Of a DNA stretch of 64,000 nucleotides, positions 18,364 to 27,750 are shown one piece after another (positions within the stretch are counted from its first letter, which is position 1; every line of letters begins with the position of its first letter). The translations under genes were made by a program, and so were the position numbers. The stretch is from Aneurinibacillus tyrosinisolvens (GTDB taxonomy: Bacteria > Bacillota > Bacilli > Aneurinibacillales > Aneurinibacillaceae), in contig NZ_BBWZ01000012.1 of the NCBI RefSeq assembly GCF_001015055.1, positions 1 to 64,000 on the forward strand, in the 5' to 3' direction. The notes below the pieces were generated by a model that was not told the origin of the DNA, made no database searches, and saw only the letters and a program-made list of their open reading frames with translations.

Positions 18364-19154
18364 ATGCTGTCGATTGAAAAACAAATCCTTTATATTCTAA
18401 CCAGAATTGCCCGTCTGGAGGTCCAGGAGCTGGTGAAGATTTATGAAGGCCGCGGATACTCGCCCCAATACATTCGAAATACCCTCTCCCAATTGAAAAG
18501 GGAGGATATGTTGTCTCACCTGCCCGCTCTTTCTATTCCATCACGCAGCAAGGGAGATCATTTATTCAGTCGATTAACCAAAAGCCAGGCCAATATCAAG
18601 CGGCATGGGATAAAACGTGGTATATCGCGATGGTAGAAATCCCGGAAGGTGATCGTAAAAAAAGAGATCCATTTAGAAGCGATTTGCTTCACCAGGGTTT
18701 TGGCCCCCTCTATAAAGGCGTATATATTTCTCCCTGGGATTACTCGAAGCGCATCATTGAACTTGCGAAGGATTATGGCATACAAAACCACGTCACCCTG
18801 GTTAAGGGAATTATTTTTCACAATGAAATTACACCGAAGATGGCGGTTGAGATTTGGCAGCTAAATGAAATAAAGCAAATGTATACAGAAAAGTGGAATT
18901 ATTTTAAGGAGCAATTCATGCCGGATGTTGAACAAAAACTAAAGGGAAATCCAGATCCGCTGGATATTTTTGTGTATTTCTTGCAGTTAGGTGAAATCAT
19001 TAGTGAATTAAGTTTGCGTGATCCAATGCTGCCAAAAGAATTGCTTCCAGAAGACTGGATTGGGGATAAAATCATTTCTGAGCTTTGGGCTTACAATACA
19101 CGCCTTACGAATCTGATCCCAGCAAGCTCATATTATTATCAATTTACGAACTGA
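18364..19154 (+). pseudogene. PaaX-family transcriptional regulator, frameshifted
   Basis: The N-terminal winged helix (IEKQILYILTRIARLEVQEL, then YSPQYIRNTLSQLKREDMLS) runs into a wrong frame after CACCTGCCC. The neighbouring frame continues RSFYSITQQGRSFIQSINQK, KTWYIAMVEIPEGDRKKR, LYKGVYISPWDYSKRIIELA, exactly the PaaX layout. Restoring one base in the CCC run gives 264 codons. PaaX-type repressors control aromatic-CoA or related catabolism and respond to CoA thioesters. Because the lesion is a single base in a homopolymer it may be a sequencing error. Confidence 0.82.
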
Positions 19155-19185
19155 TTTTCCTCATAAGCCAACAAGTATATAAAAC

Positions 19186-19225
19186 AAAAAAAGAGCGTTA
19201 GCTCCCGGGCTAATACTCTTTTTTT
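19186..19225. terminator. Bidirectional intrinsic terminator
   Basis: AAAAAAAGAG...TTAGC / GCTAA...CTCTTTTTTT forms a long interrupted stem between the convergent PaaX pseudogene and the thioesterase gene. Confidence 0.85.
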
Positions 19226-19231
19226 ACTGTT

Positions 19232-19627
19232 TCAAAACTCATGCATATGCTCTTTGAATTGTGCGCGAATCGTTTCCGGTATGGCTTCGGTCTTTTGCGT
19301 TTCATGGTTGAAATTCACATAGGTGGCGGTGCTTTTCGCACATACCGTATTGTGTTGGTGAATTTCTTCGTATAATACAAAGCTTGTGTTGCCGATTTTT
19401 TTTATCCAGGTTCGCACTTCCGCTTCTTTCCCATAAAAAATCTGGCTCACATAATCTATGTTTACATTTACGATAATAAGCCTCCAATTGCTAAAGCCTA
19501 AATCAGGCATAAACATCCTGAAAATCTCTTCCCTGCCTGCTTCCAGCCATACAGGAACCGTTGTATTGTTAATATGGCCAACACCATCTGTTTCGGATAC
19601 CCTTGGCTGAATTTTTGTTATAAACAA
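19232..19627 (-). CDS. YbgC/4HBT-type acyl-CoA thioesterase
   Basis: This 131-residue hotdog protein has the 4-hydroxybenzoyl-CoA thioesterase pattern: VSETDGVGHINNTTVPVWLEAGREEIFR (catalytic Asp near the GHINN loop), NVNIDYVSQIFYGKEAEVRTWI and ATYVNFNHETQKTEAIPE. It hydrolyses short acyl-CoA esters. The likely start is TTG 19627 behind GGGGAGGGTG. Directly upstream lies the truncated end of an acyl-CoA synthetase, so the two may once have formed an acyl-CoA operon. Confidence 0.88.
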   Translation of the reverse strand: MFITKIQPRVSETDGVGHINNTTVPVWLEAGREEIFRMFMPDLGFSNWRLIIVNVNIDYVSQIFYGKEAEVRTWIKKIGNTSFVLYEEIHQHNTVCAKSTATYVNFNHETQKTEAIPETIRAQFKEHMHEF

Positions 19628-19648
19628 CGAACACCCTCCCCTTTTTCG

Positions 19649-19828
19649 TTAAATTTTTACGCTCTGTTTTCCCCAATAATGGTCACGAAGCACTGTTTTT
19701 AATATTTTACCGGAAGGATTCCGTGGAAGCTCATTAATGAAGTCAACGGATCTGGGCTTTTTATAGCCGGCTAGCTTCCCTACACAGTAGTGAATGATTT
19801 CTTCTGCTGTAAGCTCTGTTCCTTCTAT
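19649..19828 (-). pseudogene. C-terminal remnant of an AMP-forming acyl-CoA synthetase
   Basis: About 58 codons read [58 protein letters not shown] and stop at 19649. This is the unmistakable C-terminal lobe of the acyl-CoA synthetase/AMP-ligase family, including the catalytic Lys in NPSGKILK. Nothing upstream continues the frame; AT-rich DNA without coding signal follows. The rest of the gene has been deleted. Confidence 0.85.
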
Positions 19829-19997
19829 GTATTACCATATGTCAATTATATCATTTTATCGTTTATTGATAAAACGGAATTATATGTCTATTAAAAAATA
19901 CTATCCTATAGAAATTTGCCATTACTGGGAACTTGCCTATACCTTTTGTTTAGGACTAGCATATATAATAGTAACGCTATAAAAAGGAGGGGTGAAA

Positions 19998-20213
19998 ATG
20001 TATACAAAACAGCCTCTTCTTCTTATTCACTCAAACAACGTTACAGGAAACGAAACGGATCTTTCTGAAATGGAAGATTCACGAAACAGCGAAAACGATG
20101 GGTGTGGTTGTCACAGGAGAAAGAGACGCAGGCGCAGATTTTGCTGTTGCCGCAGAAGGCGTGAAATGGGGCGCGAAAGGCACAGAGAACACTGTGATGA
20201 AGATGAAGAATAA
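19998..20213 (+). CDS. Small Arg/Cys-rich protein, 71 aa
   Basis: ATG 19998 follows AAGGAGG at 7 nt. The first 35 residues are neutral to acidic (NETDLSEMEDSRNSENDG). The rest is extreme: GCGCHRRKRRRRRFCCCRRR, then REMGRERHREHCDEDEE. The run of Arg flanked by CxC and CCC and closed by an acidic tail suggests nucleic-acid or metal binding, or a cross-linked structural (for example spore) peptide; none of this is established. A good binding site and its own terminator support expression. I know no family for it. Confidence 0.6.
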   Translation: MYTKQPLLLIHSNNVTGNETDLSEMEDSRNSENDGCGCHRRKRRRRRFCCCRRRREMGRERHREHCDEDEE

Positions 20214-20217
20214 ACAA

Positions 20218-20270
20218 GAGGCTGTCTCAAAGGGTCGTTGAAAAGCGACTTTTTCGAGCCAGCCTCCTTT
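20218..20270 (+). terminator. Intrinsic terminator
   Basis: GAGGCTG / CAGCCTC encloses an inner GTCG / CGAC hairpin and is followed by a T-rich tract. It lies just after the Arg/Cys-rich gene and converges on ribH. Confidence 0.7.
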
Positions 20271-20286
20271 TGTCTTTTTACTATAA

Positions 20287-20754
20287 CTATTCCATACTTC
20301 TAATTAAGTTTGCCATCTCAATAGCTGATGCTGCTGCTTCCCAGCCTTTGTTTCCTGCTTTCGTTCCTGCCCGCTCGATTGCTTGTTCGATTGTATCGGT
20401 GGTTAGTACGCCAAAAATGGCAGGAACGCCAGTTTGTAAACCGACAGAAGCGATTCCCTTTGCAGCCTCATTGCATACATAATCAAAGTGCGGGGTTGAA
20501 CCTCTAATCACCGTGCCAAGTGCAATTAAAGCGTCATAACGCTTAGAATCCGCCATTTTTTTAACGATAAGAGGAAGTTCGAACGCGCCGGGAACCCACG
20601 CTACTTCGACGTCCTCTTCAGCTACACCATGCCGCTTCAGGGCATCAAGCGCCCCGCCAAGCAGCTTGTTTGTAATAAACTCATTAAAACGCCCCACTAC
20701 AATGCCTACCTTTAAACCGGTTCCTATCAGATTTCCTTCGTATGTTTTTGTCAT
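20287..20754 (-). CDS. ribH: 6,7-dimethyl-8-ribityllumazine synthase
   Basis: The 155-residue protein shows all lumazine synthase motifs: [51 protein letters not shown] with the catalytic His, and [23 protein letters not shown]. It condenses the pyrimidine product with dihydroxybutanone phosphate and forms the 60-subunit capsid in Bacillales. It is last in the rib operon, with AAGGAGAG before ATG. Confidence 0.97.
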   Translation of the reverse strand: MTKTYEGNLIGTGLKVGIVVGRFNEFITNKLLGGALDALKRHGVAEEDVEVAWVPGAFELPLIVKKMADSKRYDALIALGTVIRGSTPHFDYVCNEAAKGIASVGLQTGVPAIFGVLTTDTIEQAIERAGTKAGNKGWEAAASAIEMANLIRSME

Positions 20755-20790
20755 TTAACTCTCTCCTTTTTATTGTGTTTTATGCATCGT

Positions 20791-21984
20791 CTACAAATTC
20801 AGCATATGGCCGAGCTTACTTTGCTTTGTCCGTAAATATTTCTCATTGGTTTCTACGGGCTTCATCTGGATCGGAACCCGCTCCACCACTTCAAGTCCGT
20901 AGCCTTCAATCCCTGTGATTTTCCTCGGGTTATTCGTCAGCAGCCGGATTTTCTTTAGGCCAAGGTCGGCAAGAATTTGGGCCCCAATTCCATACTCCCG
21001 TAAATCGGGTGCAAACCCGAGTTTGGCATTTGCTTCTACCGTATCCAGTCCCTCTTCCTGCAATTTGTACGCCTTTAGTTTATTAATGAGGCCAATGCCT
21101 CTTCCCTCCTGGCGCATATAGAGGAGAACGCCGGATCCTTCCTCTTCAATCTGGGACAAGGCCGCGTGAAGTTGTGGGCCGCAATCGCAGCGAAGGGAGC
21201 CGAAAACATCGCCTGTCAAACATTCGGAATGCACGCGGACAAGCGTAGGGGACTCAGGATCAATCGTCCCTTTCACAAGGGCAACGTGCTCTTTGTTATC
21301 CACTTCATTCGTATAGGCTACGATGCGAAAATCCCCGTACTCAGAAGGCAGCATCACTTCGATTTCCTTTGTGACGAGCTGCTCTTTCCTTGTCCGGTAA
21401 CGAATCAGTTCCTCGATCGTAATCATCTTTAGATCATGTTCTTCTGCAATTTTTACAAGGTCCGGCACGCGTGCCATGGTACCATCCGCATTCATGATTT
21501 CACAAATGACGCCTGCAGGGTATGAACCGCACAGTTTTGCTAAATCGACAGCCGCTTCGGTATGGCCGGCCCTGCGAAGCACGCCGCCTTTTTTTGCGAC
21601 AAGAGGAAAAATGTGGCCCGGACGTCTAAAGCTTTCCGGCTTGCTTATCGAGCGCAGGAGCGCCTGTACGGTTTCCGCTCTTTCAAAAGCCGAAATCCCC
21701 GTCGTTGTACCCACTTCATCTATCGACACGGTAAAAGCTGTCCCATGATTGTCCGTGTTATCTTCTACCATAGGGGACAACTGCAGTTCGGCGGCTCTTT
21801 CCTCCGTTATCGGGACACAGACGAGCCCCCTGCCGTGTGTAATCATGAAATTAATTGTGGAAGCGTCTGTTTTTTCAGCGAGAGCAATAAAGTCTCCCTC
21901 ATTTTCTCTGTCTTCATCATCCACGACAATAATTGGCCTTCCCTCAAGTAAATCGCGGAGCGCTTCCTCTATGGAATAAAACAT
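20791..21984 (-). CDS. ribBA: Bifunctional DHBP synthase / GTP cyclohydrolase II
   Basis: The N-terminal half (about 1-200) is DHBP synthase with [18 protein letters not shown] and [24 protein letters not shown]. The C-terminal half is GTP cyclohydrolase II with the zinc Cys cluster [20 protein letters not shown] and [16 protein letters not shown]. The fused enzyme makes both precursors of riboflavin. The frame is open to 22023, but ATG 21984 (MFYSIEEAL) follows AAAGGTGGGAAG and gives the usual 397-398 residues. Confidence 0.97.
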   Translation of the reverse strand: MFYSIEEALRDLLEGRPIIVVDDEDRENEGDFIALAEKTDASTINFMITHGRGLVCVPITEERAAELQLSPMVEDNTDNHGTAFTVSIDEVGTTTGISAFERAETVQALLRSISKPESFRRPGHIFPLVAKKGGVLRRAGHTEAAVDLAKLCGSYPAGVICEIMNADGTMARVPDLVKIAEEHDLKMITIEELIRYRTRKEQLVTKEIEVMLPSEYGDFRIVAYTNEVDNKEHVALVKGTIDPESPTLVRVHSECLTGDVFGSLRCDCGPQLHAALSQIEEEGSGVLLYMRQEGRGIGLINKLKAYKLQEEGLDTVEANAKLGFAPDLREYGIGAQILADLGLKKIRLLTNNPRKITGIEGYGLEVVERVPIQMKPVETNEKYLRTKQSKLGHMLNL

Positions 21985-22009
21985 GTTTCTTCCCACCTTT
22001 CTCTTTAGT

Positions 22010-22660
22010 TTAGATAAATCCATGTTCGCTTAGGAACGCTTCCGTAAGCGAGGATTTCTTTTCTTTCTGTTCCCTCCGCGTAACATACCGCTCAATGTAT
22101 TTGGCCATCATGTCACACTCAAGATTAACTATGTCCCCTTTGTTTTTGTGCTGCAGGACCGTTTCCTGAAGCGTATGGGGAATAATCGAAACGGTAAAGC
22201 TTGTATTCGTTTCGGAAACAACCGTTAAACTAATGCCGTCTATTGCAATCGAACCTTTAGGCATGATATAGCGCAGAAGTTCATCATCCGCCGCTACTTC
22301 AAACAGAATGGCATTCCCGTATGGTTTGCGGGCAGCGATGGTGCCGGTTCCATCGATATGGCCTGAGACAAAGTGGCCCCCGAATCTTCCCCCTGCCGGA
22401 ATCGCCCGTTCAAGGTTGACAGGAGACCCGCCGGACAAGTGAAGCAGGCTCGTCTTCGCAAGTGTCTCCGGCATTACATCGACGTGAAAAGAGCTATTGG
22501 AAAATTTAGTAACAGTAAGACATATTCCATTCACAGAAATGCTGTCGCCGAGTTTTACGTCCTCTAAAACTTTATCAGCTGCAATTTCAAGGATGGCCGC
22601 ATTATGTTTTTGTTTGATGGAGCGAATGGCGCCCATTTCTTCAATGATTCCCGTAAACAT
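22010..22660 (-). CDS. ribE: Riboflavin synthase, alpha chain
   Basis: It starts with the family-specific [10 protein letters not shown] and has the two tandem lumazine-binding barrels: [22 protein letters not shown] in the first half, and [22 protein letters not shown] in the second. It dismutates two lumazine molecules to riboflavin. The length of 216 fits. Its start lies inside the 3' end of ribD (20-bp overlap), so it is translationally coupled. Confidence 0.97.
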   Translation of the reverse strand: MFTGIIEEMGAIRSIKQKHNAAILEIAADKVLEDVKLGDSISVNGICLTVTKFSNSSFHVDVMPETLAKTSLLHLSGGSPVNLERAIPAGGRFGGHFVSGHIDGTGTIAARKPYGNAILFEVAADDELLRYIMPKGSIAIDGISLTVVSETNTSFTVSIIPHTLQETVLQHKNKGDIVNLECDMMAKYIERYVTRREQKEKKSSLTEAFLSEHGFI

Positions 22661-23756
22661 GCGCTTCCCCCCATACTGGATACCCTGAGATTTTGATGTC
22701 TTGTCCAACTTGTTCAACCTGCACGTCTGCCAGTGAAATGGCATCGTTCATTTGTTCAATGCCGATTCCGCCGAACGATGACGGGGCTGTCTGCCCGGCG
22801 ATAAGCTTCGGGGCGACATAAGCGACGATTTTATCAATCGCCTTCGCGTGAAGAAACGCACTATTCACCTGGCTTCCACCTTCTACTAGAAGCGAAGAAA
22901 TGGATTGTTCTCCGAGAATGTCCAGCATACGTAGAATGTTTACACTCGGTCCGGACCCGGCAGAAAAAATGCGAATCCCTTTTTTCTCAAGCTGGAGCTG
23001 TTTTTCTATCTCCGCACGTTCCGTTGTAAAAATCCACGTAGGAGCAGCTCCGTCTGTTACAACTGCTGATTCAAGCGGAATGCGAAGGGTACTGTCCATA
23101 ATGACGCGTACCGGATTTCTGCCGCCTAGCGCAAGCCTTGTTGTAAGCTGGGGGTTATCGGCCAGTACTGTGTTCACCCCAACGAGAATCGCATCATGCT
23201 GGTGGCGCAGCCGGTGGACTTCCTCGCGCGCTTGCTCTCCTGTAATCCAGCGGCTGCTTCCAGAAATGGTCGCTACTTTTCCATCAAGCGTTGTGGCGGT
23301 TTTGACCGTAACAAACGGACGCTGGGTTGAAATAAACTTTACGAATACTTCGTTTAAGCGCTGAGCCTCCGTACTGCATACGCCAGCGATAACTTCGATT
23401 CCCGCCTCTTCCAGCATGGCGGCGCCTCTTCCGGCTACGAGCGGGTTCGGGTCCAGCATGGCGATCACGACGCATTGTACACCGCTTTTTATGAGCGCTT
23501 CCGCACACGGAGGCGTACGCCCGTAATGGCTGCACGGCTCCAGAGTAACGTACGCCGTAGCTCCTGCTGCCTTCTCACCGGCCATTCTCAGCGCATGCAC
23601 TTCGGCGTGCGGCTCTCCTGCCTTGAGGTGGTTGCCTAATCCAACAATGGCTCCGTCCTTTACAATGACGCACCCAACCATTGGATTCGGGCTCGTTTGA
23701 CCGCGCGCAGCTTCTGCAAGCTGCAGGGCCAGCTGCATGTAATGCTTGTGATCCAT
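22641..23756 (-). CDS. ribD: Riboflavin biosynthesis deaminase/reductase
   Basis: The N-terminal deaminase carries the zinc motifs HAEVHALRMAG and PCSHYGRTPPCAEAL. The C-terminal reductase has TTLDGKVATISGSSRWITGE and LLVEGGSQVNSAFL. These are the second and third steps of riboflavin synthesis. ATG 23756 (MDHKHYMQLAL) is preferred over the upstream 23783 because GGGGGGAA lies right before it; this gives 371 residues. First gene of the operon, controlled by the riboswitch upstream. Confidence 0.97.
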   Translation of the reverse strand: MDHKHYMQLALQLAEAARGQTSPNPMVGCVIVKDGAIVGLGNHLKAGEPHAEVHALRMAGEKAAGATAYVTLEPCSHYGRTPPCAEALIKSGVQCVVIAMLDPNPLVAGRGAAMLEEAGIEVIAGVCSTEAQRLNEVFVKFISTQRPFVTVKTATTLDGKVATISGSSRWITGEQAREEVHRLRHQHDAILVGVNTVLADNPQLTTRLALGGRNPVRVIMDSTLRIPLESAVVTDGAAPTWIFTTERAEIEKQLQLEKKGIRIFSAGSGPSVNILRMLDILGEQSISSLLVEGGSQVNSAFLHAKAIDKIVAYVAPKLIAGQTAPSSFGGIGIEQMNDAISLADVQVEQVGQDIKISGYPVWGEAHVYGNH

Positions 23757-23784
23757 TCTGTTCCCCCCTTTTCTGTGAAACAAA

Positions 23785-23824
23785 AAAGCCCTAAAAACGG
23801 AACGAACTCCGTCTTCAGGGCTTT
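23785..23824 (-). terminator. Terminator of the FMN riboswitch expression platform
   Basis: On the minus strand AAAGCCCT...ACGGA-gttcg-TCCGT...AGGGCTTTTTT ends about 30 nt before the ribD start. Its place between the aptamer and ribD, together with the poly-U, fits FMN-induced premature termination. Confidence 0.85.
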
Positions 23825-23954
23825 GTCTACACTTCTGGGAAAGGGTAGATCGGTAGTATGTAAGCGGTTGGGTTTATTGTGTAAGATAGTGTCCAAAAAG
23901 CTGCACCTAAAAAACGTACGCAAACAAACGAGATAACCACCGTTATACCGTATA

Positions 23955-24090
23955 TCCTTCTCCCATCCAGACTATACTGTCGGTCCCGGAATTACACCGG
24001 GTCAGCATCGGTTTACAACCTCAGCTCACGGACTAAAGAGGCTACAAGCCTCTATCACCGCCGGTCGGGATTTTCACCCTGCCCCGAAGG
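23955..24090 (-). ncRNA. FMN riboswitch (RFN element)
   Basis: The minus strand carries the classical aptamer blocks in order: CTTCGGGGCAGGGTGAAAAT, CCCGACCGGCGGT, AGTCCGTGAGC, a variable hairpin, CCGATGCTGACC, GGTGTAATTCCGGGACCGAC and AGTATAGTCTGGATGGGAGA. It controls ribD-ribE-ribBA-ribH through the terminator downstream: FMN binding should switch the operon off. Confidence 0.97.
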
Positions 24091-24202
24091 ATGTCTATTT
24101 ATTTTTAAAAGTTTATAGAGTAACTTTATCTTTTTTTGCGGATAATTACAAGAAAATATATGCCTTTACTATTTTTTCTTCAGTTCAATTATAGTTTTCC
24201 CT

Positions 24203-24304
24203 TTACAAAAGGTCTTTATTCTTTTTATAAAAAACCCAAATCGACAGCCCAAAAACAATAAAACAGATATGAACGATTAAAGCAAACCACATGCCGCCAC
24301 TCAT
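24203..24304 (-). CDS. Small membrane peptide, 33 aa
   Basis: A short frame from ATG 24304, with GCGGTGG about 4-10 nt upstream, encodes MSGGMWFALIVHICFIVFGL then SIWVFYKKNKDLL. It has one clear transmembrane helix followed by a basic cytosolic tail. It sits between the riboswitch leader and the divergent MocR gene. No homologue is recognised; the hydrophobic pattern and binding site suggest it is real. Confidence 0.5.
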   Translation of the reverse strand: MSGGMWFALIVHICFIVFGLSIWVFYKKNKDLL

Positions 24305-24452
24305 AGTTCCACCGCATTTCTTTATTTAATTATATCTTTTAGGATACTTGATTATAAAATAAATGGACCATCCAATCAAACTTTTTATTTCCCATCCAAT
24401 TGTTTATAATAGTCCTGATTCTGTTCAGAACGGTAGGAGAGGGAGAAAAGAG

Positions 24453-25907
24453 ATGGAATGGAAACCGAACCGGTCGGATAATAAACCGATTTATAAACAA
24501 ATCGTGGAATATATTGAATCCCGTATTTCCAATGGGGAATATCCTCCCGGAACCATACTGCCTTCCGAGCGTGTTCTTGCTAAAGAATGGGAGGTAAATC
24601 GCAGCACGGTTGTTACTGCTTACGGAGAATTGCGCGCATTGGGGCTTATTATTAGTAAAAAAGGAAGCGGGACACGGGTTAGTCCGTTTATGATGAGGAA
24701 CCTTAGCGGGGGTACCCCGGATTGGAATCAATATGTGGCAGGGGGCTCCCTCTTGCCTAATGTACCGCTCATCCGTCGGATTATAAAAGAAACACAGAAC
24801 AACCATTTTGTTGATTTAGCTACAGGTGAATTGTCTTCTGATTTATTTCCTCAGGGACAGTTTGAGAAAATTATTAAAAATGGAAACTACTCTTTCCATT
24901 TAGGCTATGAAAATCCGCAGGGGAATTTACAGTTGCGCGAGGCCCTCGCTGACCATGTAAAAAAATATAAAAATATTGACGCAACAGCTTCCTCCATCCT
25001 CATTAGTTCCGGAGCTCAGCAGGCTCTCCACCTTGTCGTCCAATGTTTGCTTAAACCAGGAGACTCCGTCGCGATTGAGGACCCTTCTTACAGCTATTCC
25101 CTGCCTATTTTTAAATCAATGGGCCTGAAAATACACTTGCTGCCGGTCGACAAAAACGGGGTAAACCCCGGTGATATCGAGGCGATCCACAAAAAACACA
25201 GCCTCCGCATGGTTTTTCTTAACCCTAACTTTCAAAACCCCACGGGGTCGAGTTTGCACCCTGAACGCCGCAAGAAAATCCTTGCGATGTCGGCGAAGTA
25301 CGGTATACCGATTATTGAGGATGATCCTTATACGTTAACCACTTTTGGAAAGAAGCCGCCTCCTACGCTAAAGTCGATGGATCATCATGGTACGGTTCTC
25401 TATATTAGTTCTTTATCCAAAATCGTTTCTTCCGGATTGAGAATCGGCTGGATTATTGGTCCCCAACAGGTGATCAACCGCTTGTCGGATGCTAAACAGC
25501 AAATCGATTACGGGCATAGTGTTTTTCCGCAGTGGATTGCAAGTGAGTTTTTAACTTCGCCCTCTTTTCATGAACATATCGATAGGCTTCAGCTGGAACT
25601 GAAAAAAAGAAGAGATAGCATGGTTTCTCTTTTAAAGAAGCACCTTCGCGATCAAGTTGAATTTTTGGTTCCTGAAGGGGGTATCCATATGTGGTGTAAA
25701 ATGAAAGCTCCCGTGGATGAAGTAAAGTTAATGGAGGCATCGATTTATCGTGGCGTTATCTTTATGCCCGGAAGCGCTTTAGGAACCAAAAAAGGTTATG
25801 TTAGATTCACTTTCGGCCGGGCTAATGAGCAGATGATTGAGGATGGCATTGTTAAATTTTCTGAGGCATTGAATGAGCTTATAGACGAGGCGCAGACTCA
25901 TAAATAA
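24453..25907 (+). CDS. MocR-family regulator (GntR HTH fused to PLP aminotransferase domain)
   Basis: The winged helix (KPIYKQIVEYIESRISNGEY, LPSERVLAKEWEVNRSTVVTAYGEL) is linked at about residue 75-110 to a fold-type-I aminotransferase domain. The PLP lysine lies in SSLSKIVSSGLRIGW, and upstream are SSGAQQALHLVVQCLL and NPNFQNPTGSSL. MocR proteins sense PLP or amino acids and regulate vitamin B6, GABA or taurine genes; the target here is unknown. ATG 24453 behind GGAGAGGGAG is preferred to the upstream in-frame ATG; 484 residues. Confidence 0.93.
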   Translation: MEWKPNRSDNKPIYKQIVEYIESRISNGEYPPGTILPSERVLAKEWEVNRSTVVTAYGELRALGLIISKKGSGTRVSPFMMRNLSGGTPDWNQYVAGGSLLPNVPLIRRIIKETQNNHFVDLATGELSSDLFPQGQFEKIIKNGNYSFHLGYENPQGNLQLREALADHVKKYKNIDATASSILISSGAQQALHLVVQCLLKPGDSVAIEDPSYSYSLPIFKSMGLKIHLLPVDKNGVNPGDIEAIHKKHSLRMVFLNPNFQNPTGSSLHPERRKKILAMSAKYGIPIIEDDPYTLTTFGKKPPPTLKSMDHHGTVLYISSLSKIVSSGLRIGWIIGPQQVINRLSDAKQQIDYGHSVFPQWIASEFLTSPSFHEHIDRLQLELKKRRDSMVSLLKKHLRDQVEFLVPEGGIHMWCKMKAPVDEVKLMEASIYRGVIFMPGSALGTKKGYVRFTFGRANEQMIEDGIVKFSEALNELIDEAQTHK

Positions 25908-25912
25908 CATAA

Positions 25913-25944
25913 GAAAGCCGTTTGTTTGCGTATAAACGGCTTTC
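25913..25944. terminator. Intrinsic terminator
   Basis: GAAAGCCGTTT / AAACGGCTTTC with a 10-nt loop starts 6 bp after the MocR stop codon. Confidence 0.85.
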
Positions 25945-26004
25945 TCCTATACTCTACTCTGTGCCTCACTATAGGCCCACAGTAAGGATGTACTATCTTC
26001 ATGT

Positions 26005-26178
26005 CTAATCCGGCGATAGTTCTCCAGTCCCCCCGCACTGTGGGCAGTCAACGGTATGAAAGAACTCAAACCCGTATTCATAAAACCCCCTCCCCGCGCA
26101 ATCGGGGCATATTCCGTTTTGAAGCATTTCGCTGCGCCGTTTTTCATTCCTCCTGTTAAGAAAATCAAAGAAGCCCAT
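26005..26178 (-). CDS. Small CxxCxGxG zinc-finger protein, 57 aa
   Basis: ATG 26178 follows GGAGGGATTCAC and encodes MGFFDFLNRRNEKRRSEMLQ, then two DnaJ-type knuckles, CPDCAGRGF and CPQCGGTGE. The pair of CxxCxGxG motifs 20 residues apart should bind one zinc ion. Short Bacillales proteins with this layout (MGFFD... plus two knuckles) are known as conserved hypotheticals. The longer out-of-phase frame over the same DNA is a shadow. Confidence 0.8.
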   Translation of the reverse strand: MGFFDFLNRRNEKRRSEMLQNGICPDCAGRGFYEYGFEFFHTVDCPQCGGTGELSPD

Positions 26179-26373
26179 GTGAATCCCTCCACGTTATTTT
26201 TCTTATCTTCCCCCTTCTTATGTATTTTTATCGCATTAAAAAGTTTGTTTTAAGAAAGTCTGGTTAATTCATTTAACTAAACCATCACTTGTCGTTATAA
26301 TGGGAAGTATTGTATATTTGCAGTTCATTTTGACTTTCTAAATATATCGGAGAACTTACTTTCTTTATAGCGT

Positions 26374-26400
26374 AAAAGAGCCGGAACCGGCTCTCTTTTT
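26374..26400. terminator. Bidirectional intrinsic terminator
   Basis: Perfect GAGCCGG-AA-CCGGCTC stem with A4 before it and T5 after it, next to the small gene that ends at 26409. Confidence 0.8.
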
Positions 26401-26408
26401 AATAACCA

Positions 26409-26552
26409 CTATCTTGGAAGCGCTCTCAAAACAAGCTCGCCATTTTCAATTTCCATCTCAATTATGTACGATGATAACGTTTCGATTAATTCCGAAGGTA
26501 AAATGACCGTTTGATTTCCGTCGACTTCAAGTATGTATCCGCTAGTAATCAT
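26409..26552 (-). CDS. Small hypothetical protein, 47 aa, AbrB-like strand pattern
   Basis: ATG 26552 behind AAGGGGGATGG encodes MITSGYILEVDGNQTVILPS, then ELIETLSSYIIEMEIENGEL and VLRALPR. The order strand - LPSEL - strand - GELVL resembles the swapped-hairpin AbrB/SpoVT fold of antitoxins and transition-state regulators, but it lacks the basic DNA-binding residues usually seen and is short. A good ribosome binding site and its own terminator support a real gene; the fold is a guess. Confidence 0.6.
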   Translation of the reverse strand: MITSGYILEVDGNQTVILPSELIETLSSYIIEMEIENGELVLRALPR

Positions 26553-26736
26553 ATATCCCATCCCCCTTATTTATTGATTATACGTAAACTTTTCGCAAAG
26601 AGGGAGTGCATTTTTCCGAAAAATTTCGACAAAGATGTGAAGGATTTAAGCAAAATGGATGCACTCGACTCCCGTTGCGTTTCACCATGCATATTGCTAC
26701 CATTTAGATATCAAAAATATAGCACGGGGGAACATT

Positions 26737-27741
26737 ATGAAAATAAGCATACTTGATCAATCTCCAATTTCAAACGGAAGCAGCCCTGCTGAAGCACTGG
26801 CACAAACCGCCCGCCTCTTGCAAAGAGCCGAACAGCTTGGCTATACGCGGTACTGGGTCGCTGAGCATCATGGAATGACATCCCTGGCGAATCCGTCGCC
26901 CGAAGTGCTGCTCGGCCGGCTGGGTGCCCTTACCTCTACCATCCGCATCGGCTCGGGGGCCGTGCTTCTGCCGCATTACAGCCCATATAAAGTGGCGGAG
27001 AATTTCAACTTGCTCTCCACGCTTTATCCCGGAAGAATTGACCTCGGGATCGGACGGGCACCCGGCGGATCCGCTCATGAAACGCTCGCTCTGCGGGAAA
27101 ATTATTTACAGAACGTTCATCGTCTTCCGTCCCTGCTTTCTGATCTCATAGGGTACCTTTATGATGAACTGCCGGCTGATCACCCTTTTGCCGGTATTCA
27201 CGCCCGTCCCCTTCCGCCTGTTCCGCCTGAAATATGGCTGCTTGGCACGAGCGGGAAGAGCGCGAAATACGCCGCTGAGCTGGGTGCATCGTTCGCGTTT
27301 GGCCATTTTATGAGCGAGAGCGACGGACCGGCCATCCTGCAGGAATACCGGCAGAATTTTCAGCCCTCCCGTATACAGCAGAAGCCAAAGACCATTGTGA
27401 CAGTATCCGCCATCTGCGCAGAAACCGAGGAAGAGGCGTCCCGGTTGGCCGCAAGCCTGGATTTATGGGGGATAAAAACAGATCAGGGAACGGCGCACCT
27501 CGGAATCCCTTCCGTGGAGGAAGCCTTAGCCTACCCGTATACCGAAGCTGAGCGGCAGGCAATCCGAAGCAAACGCCAGAACATGCTGATTGGCACAAAG
27601 GAACAAATGAAAGAACAGGTACATACTTTGCAGCAGGCCTACCAGGCGGACGAATGGATGTTTGTCACGATTACCCATGACTATGAGGCGCGCTTGCGCT
27701 CCTATAAGCTGCTTGCGGACGTTTTCCTTAGCAAAGGCTAG
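26737..27741 (+). CDS. LLM-class flavin-dependent oxidoreductase (second copy)
   Basis: This luciferase-superfamily protein of 334 residues starts MKISILDQSPISNGSSPAEA. The same landmarks as the 13.9-kb copy are present: RYWVAEHHGMTSLANPSPEV, RIDLGIGRAPGGSAHETLAL, LLGTSGKSAKYAAELGASFAFG. The long open frame extends to 26659, but ATG 26737 behind CGGGGGA matches the family N terminus. An FMNH2- or F420-type oxidoreductase with unknown substrate; it appears to be monocistronic and converges on the VanY gene with only 9 bp between. Confidence 0.9.
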   Translation: MKISILDQSPISNGSSPAEALAQTARLLQRAEQLGYTRYWVAEHHGMTSLANPSPEVLLGRLGALTSTIRIGSGAVLLPHYSPYKVAENFNLLSTLYPGRIDLGIGRAPGGSAHETLALRENYLQNVHRLPSLLSDLIGYLYDELPADHPFAGIHARPLPPVPPEIWLLGTSGKSAKYAAELGASFAFGHFMSESDGPAILQEYRQNFQPSRIQQKPKTIVTVSAICAETEEEASRLAASLDLWGIKTDQGTAHLGIPSVEEALAYPYTEAERQAIRSKRQNMLIGTKEQMKEQVHTLQQAYQADEWMFVTITHDYEARLRSYKLLADVFLSKG

Positions 27742-27750
27742 GCAAAGCTC

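Noticed and set aside
26005-26178. Suspected frameshift in the zinc-finger gene
   Set aside because: Careful count of the G run (six G) keeps the frame open through the second CxxCxGxG motif, so the gene is intact.
25947-26192. 81-codon minus-strand frame
   Set aside because: Out of phase with the real zinc-finger gene (26005-26178), whose CxxCxGxG pairs and binding site are convincing.
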